From contig NZ_VIUE01000003.1 in NCBI RefSeq assembly GCF_007828215.1, forward strand, positions 248,001 through 312,000: DNA of 64,000 bases. Reading direction: 5' to 3'. The notes beneath the pieces are model-generated. The model was not told the origin of the DNA. It did not search any database and was given only the letters and a program-made list of their open reading frames with translations. This stretch comes from Pseudomonas sp. SJZ074. GTDB lineage: Bacteria; Pseudomonadota; Gammaproteobacteria; Pseudomonadales; Pseudomonadaceae. The position numbers and the translations under genes were made by a program. Positions 9,278 through 17,000 of the stretch are shown piece after piece (position 1 is the first letter of the stretch; each line of letters opens with the position of its first letter).

Positions 9278-9580
9278 TCAGGCCTGCTGAATCGTCTTGG
9301 AAATGACATCGACGGTGGCGCTGACCTGCTCCTGATAACGGTCGAGCTCCGCCTGATGCTGCTTCTGCAGTTCTATCTGCTGTGAGCACAGGTTCATTGC
9401 CGCCAATACCAACAGACGATCACCGATCAGCGTCGGGTATTTTCTCTTGGTGTCGGCCAGGGCAGCCTTGAGCATCGCAGCGGCGTCCAGCAGGGCCTGT
9501 TCCTGCCCGGCCGGAGCCTTGATCGAATAGTCTTCTCCCAGGATCGAGATCACCGTCACCCCATCGGCGCCGTGCCTCAT
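9278..9580 (-). CDS. ZapA-family cell division protein (divergent copy)
   Basis: ZapA proteins bind FtsZ polymers and bundle them at midcell. The 100-residue product has the family layout: an N-terminal globular part (VTVISILGEDYSIKAPAGQE, then ALLDAAAMLKAAL, and LIGDRLLVLAAMNLCSQQIE) and a long C-terminal coiled coil. It differs clearly from the canonical Pseudomonas ZapA that I remember (ILDKEYCI..., KVIGADRVAVMAALNIT). The start overlaps the stop of the upstream gene by 4 bases. The usual neighbours of canonical zapA, 6S RNA and a 5-formyltetrahydrofolate cyclo-ligase gene, are not present. It is therefore probably a second copy whose FtsZ role is inferred only. Confidence 0.8.
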   Translation of the reverse strand: MRHGADGVTVISILGEDYSIKAPAGQEQALLDAAAMLKAALADTKRKYPTLIGDRLLVLAAMNLCSQQIELQKQHQAELDRYQEQVSATVDVISKTIQQA

Positions 9581-9807
9581 GCGCTGACAGGACCGGTGCT
9601 GGCCCGCTCGATCAATGCCTGGATACGGGCGGCGGTAGTGCCGTGGAGTTCTTCCTGCTCCATCAGGCTCAGTTGCAGGCTTTCGTTTTCATCCTTGGCC
9701 CTGGCAAGTTCCGCGCTCAGGGTTTCGTTCAGGCCGGTGAGATGACGATTCTGTTGCACCAGGTCATTGACCAGTTGCTCCAGCTGGCTGAGGGATGCTT
9801 CCAACAT
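9577..9807 (-). CDS. TIGR02449-type small coiled-coil protein
   Basis: A 76-residue, almost wholly coiled-coil protein: LSQLEQLVNDLVQQNRHL, then heptads through QALIERAST. It matches the TIGR02449 family, which in Pseudomonas and other gammaproteobacteria is encoded directly upstream of zapA and resembles ZapB in build. Translation is coupled to the zapA-like gene by an ATGA overlap at 9577-9580. The 257 bp upstream, to the divergent chemoreceptor, would hold the promoters of both. I see no further gene there. Confidence 0.77.
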   Translation of the reverse strand: MLEASLSQLEQLVNDLVQQNRHLTGLNETLSAELARAKDENESLQLSLMEQEELHGTTAARIQALIERASTGPVSA

Positions 9808-10064
9808 ATTGATTTCCAGGCTTTTTCAGGGGGCGCGTACGATAAAGAAAAGTCACTGCCGATGCCATGGTTTGCAGGACGACGGTGCTTCGCTGGCGAG
9901 TTGTAGAGACTACGAATGGGGAATCTGGTTCCTGCCCTTCGTCGCACCGACGATGTGACTGTGCGACAAAAGCACGCAGCAGCCTCAAGACTTCCACCCC
10001 ATGACCGATAATTCAGTGACACCAGCCACAGCCCGCACGGACGCGCTTCTTCCCGGTACCCTCC

Positions 10065-11690
10065 ATGTCCCTACGTAATATGAATATCGCGCCGCGGGCG
10101 TTCCTGGGGTTTGCCCTGATCGGTGCCCTGATGCTGGCGCTTGGGGTGTTCGCCCTGACCCAGATGAGCAAAATCCGCAGCTCCGGCGAAAACATCGTCG
10201 AGAACAGCGTGCCCAGCATCCAGGCCCTGGACGAGTTCACCCAGCTCACCCTGCGCCTGCGCGTATTGTCCTATCGCTTGCTGGTCAACCGCGAGCCGGA
10301 TATCCAAAAGAAAACCTTTGAGCTGTTCGAACAACGCAACCAGCAGATCCGCACGGCCCAGACCGCCTATGAAAAACTCATCAGCGCCCCTGAAGAACGG
10401 GCTGCTTATGACCAGTACGTGCAACTGCTGGGTCAGTATCGTCAGCTCGAAGAGCGGATGAAGACGCTGTCACGCAACAATCAGATCGATGAATTGCGCA
10501 CACTGCTCAACACTGAGCTGCTGAGCAATTCCGACGCCATCAATGTCGTCATCAACCGCTTGATGGAGATCAACAATCAGCAAGCCGAAGCGCTCAACCA
10601 AGGCGCTACGCAACAGTACTCGACCGCTTTCAATTGGGTCGTCGTTCTGCTGGTCATCGCCACCGGCCTGACCTTGCTGTTCGCCTGGCTGCTGACCAAC
10701 AGCATCACCCGCCCGATTGGCAGCGCCCTGAACGCCGCCGAAGAAATAGCCAAGGGCAACCTGACCCGGCCGATCACCGTGGATGGCAATGACGAAGCCG
10801 GTCGCCTGTTGCGGGCAATGGCGACCATGCAGGAAAAACTGCGCGACACCCTGCAGCGGATCTCCGGCTCGGCGACCCAACTGGCTTCCGCCGCCGAAGA
10901 GCTCAACAGCGTCACCGACGAAAGCGCCCGTGGCCTGACCCTGCAGAACAACGAAATCGAACAGGCCGCCACCGCGGTCAATGAAATGACCAGCGCCGTG
11001 GAAGAAGTGGCGCGCAATGCGGTCAGCACCTCCGAAGCCTCGAAGAACGCTACTTCCTCCGCTGGCGACGGTCGGGACCTGGTGCAGGAAACCGTCAGCG
11101 CCATCGAACGCATGAGCGCCGACGTGCAAGGCACTGCCACGCTGATTGGCAACCTGGCGGATGAATCACGCGACATCGGTAAGGTGCTGGATGTGATCCG
11201 CGGCCTGGCGGACCAGACCAACCTGCTGGCCCTGAACGCCGCCATCGAAGCCGCCCGTGCCGGCGAAGCCGGTCGCGGCTTTGCCGTGGTGGCGGACGAA
11301 GTACGCGCCCTGGCCCATCGCACCCAGCAGTCGACCAGCGAGATCGAACGGATGATCGGCAGCATCCAGAGCGGCACGGAGCAGGCCGTGAACTCGATGC
11401 GCAACAGCACCGAACGCGCCGAGTCGACCTTGAACATCGCCCGCGGCGCCGGTCTGTCCTTGGACACCATCAACACCGCCATCGTCGAGATCAACGAACG
11501 CAACCTGGTGATCGCCAGCGCCGCCGAAGAACAGGCCCAAGTGGCCCGCGAAGTGGACCGCAACCTGGTGAACATCCGCGACCTGTCGGTGCAATCGGCC
11601 ACCGGCGCCAACCAGACCAGCGCCGCCAGTGCCGAACTGTCGCGCCTGGCGGTGGACTTGAACAGCATGGTGGGGCGGTTCAGCCTCTGA
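10065..11690 (+). CDS. Methyl-accepting chemotaxis protein
   Basis: A membrane chemoreceptor that controls the CheA kinase. The 541 residues divide into transmembrane segment 1 (about 11-32), a periplasmic four-helix-bundle sensor of about 155 residues, transmembrane segment 2 (about 190-212, [20 protein letters not shown]), HAMP (starting at [20 protein letters not shown]) and a long signalling hairpin. The highly conserved tip includes [20 protein letters not shown] and ends near [12 protein letters not shown]. There is no C-terminal CheR/CheB tethering pentapeptide: the protein ends in MVGRFSL. The ligand is not predictable from the sensor domain by eye. It is divergent from the zapA-like pair and followed by a hairpin. 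Confidence 0.92.
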   Translation: MSLRNMNIAPRAFLGFALIGALMLALGVFALTQMSKIRSSGENIVENSVPSIQALDEFTQLTLRLRVLSYRLLVNREPDIQKKTFELFEQRNQQIRTAQTAYEKLISAPEERAAYDQYVQLLGQYRQLEERMKTLSRNNQIDELRTLLNTELLSNSDAINVVINRLMEINNQQAEALNQGATQQYSTAFNWVVVLLVIATGLTLLFAWLLTNSITRPIGSALNAAEEIAKGNLTRPITVDGNDEAGRLLRAMATMQEKLRDTLQRISGSATQLASAAEELNSVTDESARGLTLQNNEIEQAATAVNEMTSAVEEVARNAVSTSEASKNATSSAGDGRDLVQETVSAIERMSADVQGTATLIGNLADESRDIGKVLDVIRGLADQTNLLALNAAIEAARAGEAGRGFAVVADEVRALAHRTQQSTSEIERMIGSIQSGTEQAVNSMRNSTERAESTLNIARGAGLSLDTINTAIVEINERNLVIASAAEEQAQVAREVDRNLVNIRDLSVQSATGANQTSAASAELSRLAVDLNSMVGRFSL

Positions 11691-11710
11691 TCCTCGGGCA
11701 TTAAATGCCT

Positions 11711-11743
11711 CGCTCCGTGCCCACCCTCTCGGGTCACGGAGCG
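11711..11743 (+). terminator. Hairpin after the chemoreceptor, possible terminator
   Basis: CGCTCCGTG (11711-11719) pairs perfectly with CACGGAGCG (11735-11743) 20 bases after the stop. No T run follows, so it may be a weak or Rho-assisted terminator. Confidence 0.4.
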
Positions 11744-11777
11744 CTCCCTCATCGGCCTTAGACGACTAGATCATTGG

Positions 11778-11820
11778 ACCGGCTGTGCAACTGCTTCAGC
11801 AGGTTCAGTTGCCAGCCGGT
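11778..11820. repeat. Inverted repeat between chemoreceptor and gene remnant
   Basis: ACCGGCTGTGCAACTG and CAGTTGCCAGCCGGT face each other with one or two mismatches. Neither orientation has a T tract. It lies just beyond the stop codon of the remnant on the minus strand and could be the terminator of the gene that once stood there. Confidence 0.45.
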
Positions 11821-11835
11821 TCTAAGTTTCCAGTT

Positions 11836-12042
11836 TCAGTCCAACTCGGCAACCACGGCCATGGCGGCCGGATCATACAGGCCAGCGGCGACCCGCACGC
11901 CGTCCAGCGAAGCTTCGCTGGTGTCGAGCAGGTCGCGGTAAAGCGAAACCCGCGTGGCGATGTCATCCGGTGCGGCAGCGAGTCGGGCCATCAGGGCGTT
12001 GCGGTTGGCAGTCGGCACGGTCCAGGAATCCGAAGGGAACAT
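11836..12042 (-). pseudogene. Probable 3' remnant of an unrecognised protein-coding gene
   Basis: A 68-codon reading frame, from an ATG at 12042 to the stop at 11836, has protein-like composition (TANRNALMARLAAAPDDIA, then SLYRDLLDTSEASLDGVRVA) and ends naturally. However, it has no ribosome binding site. The open frame continues upstream only through the DUF6124 terminator at 12060-12097, where it becomes meaningless. The simplest reading is the C-terminal end of a larger gene whose 5' part was lost when the DUF6124 unit was placed here. I do not recognise the family. Confidence 0.4.
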
Positions 12043-12059
12043 GCGGCGTATGCTGTCGC

Positions 12060-12097
12060 AAAAAACGGGTTTGATCGACACCCATCGATCAAACCCG
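12060..12097 (-). terminator. Rho-independent terminator of the DUF6124 gene
   Basis: A perfect 13-bp stem (CGGGTTTGATCGA at 12066-12078 with TCGATCAAACCCG at 12085-12097) closes a 6-nt loop. On the minus strand a T6 run follows immediately. It lies 12 bases after the DUF6124 stop. Confidence 0.9.
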
Positions 12098-12109
12098 AAC
12101 ACCTTCGTT

Positions 12110-12451
12110 CTACCTGGGATCGACCACGTCCAGCGCCCGGTTCGCCAGGAGCTGGCCCAGTTCAATCAACTGTTGCAGGCCCAAGGCAAAATGCCGCCGG
12201 GAACCGTCCAGCTCGAATGCCAGATCCCCGGCCATGACGTTGGCGGAGGCCAGGGTTTCGCTGAGGTTGGCCAACAGGCTCTCTGCATCCACGCCCTGGA
12301 CGATGGTGAACAGTTGGTCTGGGGCCGGTTGCTTATCGGGTGGATTGGGTTTGGGGTTCAGGTAAGAATCGATGACGCGTTCGGCGTTGGCATCGGCGGC
12401 GATGTCCAGGTGCAGCGGTGGGACGGGTGGGTCTGGGATGAGTTTGTCCAT
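12110..12451 (-). CDS. DUF6124 family small protein
   Basis: A 113-residue soluble protein of unknown function from a family that is multi-copy in Pseudomonas. Recognisable features are the Pro-rich start (MDKLIPDPPVPPLHLDIAAD), a YLNPKPNPPD-type linker, VDAESLLANLSETLASANVM (the most conserved block of the family) and a C-terminal helix ending in ALDVVDP. The start is fixed by AGGAG six bases before the ATG. The gene has its own terminator and an unusual structured leader. Its position beside a gene remnant and a toxin-immunity locus suggests a mobile or accessory setting. Confidence 0.8.
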   Translation of the reverse strand: MDKLIPDPPVPPLHLDIAADANAERVIDSYLNPKPNPPDKQPAPDQLFTIVQGVDAESLLANLSETLASANVMAGDLAFELDGSRRHFALGLQQLIELGQLLANRALDVVDPR

Positions 12452-12582
12452 GGGTACTCCTAACGTCAGTTGGAGCCGCCACGGCTCGCGACTAAACGAG
12501 GTGGGGTGGCGGCTGTACGCAGGTTAGTCGACCGGGACGTTAGGAAACCGGCGCACCCGAAAGTGCCCTGCGCACAGCCACC
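12452..12582 (-). promoter_or_regulatory. Highly structured 5' leader of the DUF6124 gene with complementarity to its ribosome binding site
   Basis: On the minus strand the leader begins with a long stem (12582-12567 with 12523-12505: GGTGGC, a 3-nt bulge, then TGT and CGCAGG pairings). Inside it are a GCAC/GTGC hairpin (12566-12553) and a CCGG/CCGG hairpin (12551-12532). The loop of the second hairpin contains TCCTAACGTC (12545-12536). This is a perfect complement of GACGTTAGGA (12467-12458), which contains the Shine-Dalgarno AGGAG. Two further complementary pairs, CGACTAA/TTAGTCG (12530-12524, 12495-12489) and GCCGCCA/TGGCGGC (12513-12507, 12481-12475), compete with these, and a GAGCCG/CGGCTC hairpin lies at 12487-12473. 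I infer a translational switch; no ligand or partner is known to me. Confidence 0.6.
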
Positions 12583-12764
12583 ATAAAATCAGCGGCAACA
12601 CCGTAGCCTGACTTTAAGGAGAACCTTGCGCCTAACGATTACCGAGCGACTAAACCCGACCGCTGAATGGGCAGCGGCAAACACAGGCTAGACACCGAAA
12701 TCAGCAGGCGCAAGAGGTTGGGATTTTCTAGGAAATGTCCTGCAAGTCAATGGGAAAGGTCTCT

Positions 12765-12787
12765 ATACAAAGTGTTTCGCTTTGTAT
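12765..12787. repeat. Short perfect hairpin in the 12583-12865 gap
   Basis: ATACAAAG (12765-12772) and CTTTGTAT (12780-12787) surround a 7-nt loop. No T tract follows on either side. The remainder of the gap between the DUF6124 leader and the lipoprotein gene shows no gene; it is presumably the promoter of the DUF6124 unit. Confidence 0.4.
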
Positions 12788-12865
12788 GCATCGCCCATTT
12801 TCATACGATCCTTTTCCGCGTCTTGCACTGCCCCGGCCGAGGGCGGCCGCATCAAGGTAGGAATA

Positions 12866-13309
12866 TCAATGAGCCCCCTGCCCGGTCGATTCAGATGGAG
12901 TGGACATGACGGCCGGCTCGATTACCTTGGCGGAACGCCCTGTATCAATGTCTCGTACCTCGTAATACCACCACTTCATCGAAGAGGTACCATAAAGGCC
13001 ATAGGTGTGACCTCCCACCAGGTCAACGGTCATTTCAACGGGTCGTGAGTATTCGGTTCCAATAGCACGGTGAACGGAAATTTTGTGCCTTCCCGCTCCG
13101 AGTCGATACTCGGTTTGGCGAGCTAGCCAATAGAGCGACGTATCGTCATCGATCTTGGCTATCGACAGCGCCTTGTCGAACTGCCGAATTGTCGCGACCT
13201 CGTCCCAGGGCTTTCCTTCTGCGCTTTTATGCTCGTAATGAATGCATCCCGTCAGCGAGAAGCAGAACAGAGTCATTGCTATAAAACGTAAGATGACAGC
13301 GTATTTCAT
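12866..13309 (-). CDS. Small predicted lipoprotein of unknown function
   Basis: A 147-residue protein starting MKYAVILRFIAMTLFCF with a lipobox LTGC at about residues 19-22, so it should be acylated and exported. The mature part has TYGLYGTSSMKWWYYEVRD and an aromatic-rich C-terminal half, and I do not recognise a family. The ATG at 13309 was chosen because GGAGGG lies 7 bases upstream and because it places the signal peptide at the N-terminus; an upstream in-frame start would bury it. It lies 137 bp after the CDI immunity gene on the same strand and might be co-transcribed with it. Confidence 0.75.
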   Translation of the reverse strand: MKYAVILRFIAMTLFCFSLTGCIHYEHKSAEGKPWDEVATIRQFDKALSIAKIDDDTSLYWLARQTEYRLGAGRHKISVHRAIGTEYSRPVEMTVDLVGGHTYGLYGTSSMKWWYYEVRDIDTGRSAKVIEPAVMSTPSESTGQGAH

Positions 13310-13445
13310 CAATATCCCTCCATGGTTTAAATCGAAACTGCGAATTCCGTGACACATCGGTCATCTGTGAGGCAAGGAGGCCGGCCAGATAACTCCCAGA
13401 TTTATTTACGAATCAGCAAAAAAAATCCACGCCATCACCCTCCAA

Positions 13446-14081
13446 TCAATTCAATAATCCGCACATCACTTCTGACGACCCTGTGGATAAAAAACCTCGC
13501 TCACCGTCATCAAACTCGCCAACCCTCTTAAAAAGCAGGCCTTTCTTTTCACGTATCAAGTAATGCAAATCCAAATCATCCGATACATTCCCGGACCACC
13601 CCACATCCAAAATACTTTGAACATCAAAGCCGCTAGGTAGCGCAGCGATGTATGAGCAGCGTTCAACCTCAAGTATTTTCACCAAAGACTCAACCGAATC
13701 TCTCGATAGCCGCACAGCGCCAAAAAATTTTAACCGCCCATCCGCCTCAACCATGCGTTCTTGCAGTTCACTGCCACCTACAACTTCATTTCCACGGAAG
13801 CTTAAAGCTCCCCACAACTTGCGGTATCGGATCACTCGTGTATCTGGCTGCCATGCTGAACTACCAACAAAAAACCAGATATCGTAACCGAGTATTTTTT
13901 TTTCAATTAATGAGAAAATGTAATTTAACACCAGAACCAAAGAATTACTTGATGACCCAGCCACCATAAAACTCGCCACAGATATAGTCTCGGCCATCCC
14001 CCCCTGCGGACGGTCAATATTGAATACCTCGTTCGGTATAAAAATATTAGGCGCGCTCAAAATTTTAATATCAATAGTCAT
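13446..14081 (-). CDS. Probable immunity protein for the CDI-type toxin
   Basis: A 211-residue soluble protein directly downstream of the toxin tip of the large exoprotein. Its proposed ATG (14081) overlaps the last 11 bases of that gene, with GGAA 7 bases upstream. A second possible start is the ATG at 14099. I do not recognise the fold. Position, overlap and clearly lower GC than the surroundings are what support the call: CDI toxin genes are followed by a cognate immunity gene that binds and blocks the toxin in the cytoplasm. A representative stretch is LIREKKGLLFKRVGEFDDG. The AT-rich composition fits exchange of toxin-immunity cassettes between strains. Confidence 0.68.
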   Translation of the reverse strand: MTIDIKILSAPNIFIPNEVFNIDRPQGGMAETISVASFMVAGSSSNSLVLVLNYIFSLIEKKILGYDIWFFVGSSAWQPDTRVIRYRKLWGALSFRGNEVVGGSELQERMVEADGRLKFFGAVRLSRDSVESLVKILEVERCSYIAALPSGFDVQSILDVGWSGNVSDDLDLHYLIREKKGLLFKRVGEFDDGERGFLSTGSSEVMCGLLN

Positions 14082-17000
14082 AGTGATTTCCGGTTTCATC
14101 GTTAAAGTGGGAGCCGCGATTTTGTGGATTTCCCACACCGAAATCATGACCTCCTGCATCATCACGGATCCTTACCGTTCTGGTACCACCGCCTGAAGCT
14201 GGAACCTCAAACTCATAGATTGCTCCCGGCTGGGGATTACCGCGCTTATCAACATTGGGTATGACACGACTAGGTTGCTGGCTTGTGGGGATGCCTGATT
14301 CACGCTTAGCTTCATTAAAAGCACCGCTCCGTCCCGCTCCTGGCGGACTCATATTTTCAGGTACTGTTCCCTTTTCTTTCTCCCCTACAACCCCAACCTT
14401 AACCCCGGTTGTACCACCCTTCCCCCCAGCCGTCGACGCGAACAATCCCCGATCCGGACTCAATCCATTCGACGCAAGCTCGGCCAGTAATGCAGCACCA
14501 TCGCCGTTTTCGGTGCGCGTATGCTCGATAATGCCGGTATTGATGGCCCGCTCGTTACTCCGCGTGATTTCCCAAAGTGCTGCCGAGCGATCGAACCCCG
14601 AGCTTCTGCCGTCATGCAGCAATTTTTCATTGGCCGGAATCTCATCCGCCAGCTGCTTCGTAATCTGCCCACAGCCCGCCGGATTCTGCTGGCAGTACTG
14701 CCCGAACTCCCGGTTCCGGGCTGTGTCGAGGTTGTTGTAAAAATCCCGGATGGATTGGCAATCAGCTGGCGATGTGCAGGTGTTGAGCTTCTGCTCTCTC
14801 TCCACCAGTTCCGCATGGAACAGGTAGTTGAACGTGGTCGCTTTCTCGGCAATCTTCGAACCGGTATTCAGATCGCCGTTGACCGAGGCCGCAGCCAGTA
14901 GGCCCGTCAGTTGCGACAGCATCAGTTGCAGGTGTTCGTTTTTATCCGCCACTTTGGCCATGCCGGGAATCAGCGCTTCATTCAAACCGGCGGCTACCGC
15001 GCCGGTCTTGAAGTCACTGCCCGTCAGTTCAGCCAACAGACCACCCATGATCGCGTGGGCAACAATTTTCTCAGGGCCGCCATCCGGGAACTTGATGGTA
15101 TCGCCCACCCAGTTGAAGCCGGTCGCCATCGCCACATTGCCGGCTTCTCCCAGCAGGGCAGCATTGAAGTTGCTGCCAAAGCTGCCACCGCCAATCGCGG
15201 TGGAAATGCCGCTGGAGATTACCGCTCGCCCAGTCGTGCGGATGGCCGTGTCAGTCGCGTTACTCCAGCGGAAGATGTCCTTGGAGGAGTTACTGGCGCT
15301 CGATGCCGAACCTGCTGAGCCTGTCGACGGCTCGACGCCTTGAGTGGTAGTGCTTGCGCTGTCGGCGCTGGTAAACCAGTTCTCGTCTGCGTATCTGAGT
15401 GCACCAGCAGTGAACCCGGCAATGGCTGCGTTCTTCAGGCTGTCGGCACTGGCGGTTTCCTTCAGCGCAAGGCCCAGGTTGCCTTTGTTATCGATGGTGC
15501 TGGTGACTGCCGTGGTGCTCAGGCTGGCCGCGACAGCCAGGTTGCCGCCCGTAAGTCCGAAGCCGGCGGGCCCCATGATGAACGACATCAGGATCGCAAT
15601 GGCAATCTTGGCGCCCGCGCCCAGGCCCGAGTTCTGGTACTTGAAGCTGTCGTGGATTTCCTTCACCTGGCGCCAGTCGATGTCACCACGCGCCTCGGCC
15701 TGTTTCATCCAGGCCAGGCCCGGTTCAGCCTTCACCATCGCGTCGATGGTCTGGCTGACACTCTGTTTATCGACTTGCTTGACGTCGATACGCAGGCCGT
15801 CAACGGCCTTGATGACCAACTGTCCTTGGGCGACGAGCTCGCTCTGGCGCAAAGTTTCGTCGGTGCGTCCCTCGCCTTTCATCTTGTACCAGGCCAGGTC
15901 ACCTTTGCTCTTGGTGTGGCTTTCGTCGTGGTAGTCCTTGACCCCCTCGAAGATGATCCGCCCACCACTGTCGAGGGTCAGATCATTGCCACTTTGCAGC
16001 TTCGCCACCTGGTAGGTCTGATCCCCACCGCTGATCAATTTCAGGTTGCCCCCGGCCTTGATCTCGCTGCCGATATGAGTGATCTGCGTCACCTCATCTC
16101 GCTTTGCGGCGTTACTGCCCCAGCTCCCCTTCTTCTTCATGTCATACAGCGAATAATCCCGATTCTGCTCAGCCAGCAGACTTATCTGCTTAGCCGCAAC
16201 CAGGTAAGCCTCGTCACCCGCCGTAATCTTGCTCGCTACCACCGACAGGTTGTTGCGCGCAGCAATCGCTACATCCCCGCCCGCATTGAGCGTGGTCGCC
16301 TGCTGCTGGACATGGTCTTCTTCCTTGTTGATCTTCTTGCCACTGCGCTTGTAACGGTATTCGCTGGAGGTCTCGTTCGCAGCGGCAATCAGTGATACGT
16401 CGTTACCGGTGAGGTTGATATCGCCTTTGGCTTCCAGATGGCTGGCGACGACGGTCAGGTTATTGCCCGCGTCGGCATTCAGGTCGCCGCCGGCCTTGAT
16501 TTCACTGGCATGCTGCACGGTCTGGCGCTGTTCCCAGAAGTGGCGCTTGTCCTTGCGCATCGAGCCACTTTCTTCGCGAGCCGCGGAGATGACGATGTCT
16601 TTTCCGGCGCTCAGTTCGACGTCGTTGCCCGCCGTCATCGCGCCGCCCACGTTCAGCAAATCGCCCGCAGCCCGCACGGTGAGGTTGTTGCCGGCCTCGA
16701 TGCGTGCAGCATTGTCGACGATCGAGGTTTTCGAACTGAAGCCCGTGCCGCTGTTCTCAACGGTGGTGATGGTGCGGTCGTTGCGAATATCCCCGCTCAA
16801 CGTCGACAGTTCGACGTCCTTGCCCTTGAGAATGCCGCCCTGGATGTTGACCAGGTCTTTGCCGGCAACCAGTTTGAGGCGCTCGCCGGCTTCGGCCAGG
16901 CGCGTGTTGACCAGGTTGTTCCCGGCCGCTGCCGAGAGGTTTTCGCTGGCCCGCAGCGTGCCGAAGTTCTTCAGGTCGGTGCCTGCGATCAGCGTGAGGT

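Noticed and set aside
12626..12691. 21-codon TTG-started frame with AAGGAG upstream
   Set aside because: Too short, no recognisable content and a rare start codon; it could be a leader peptide but cannot be supported.
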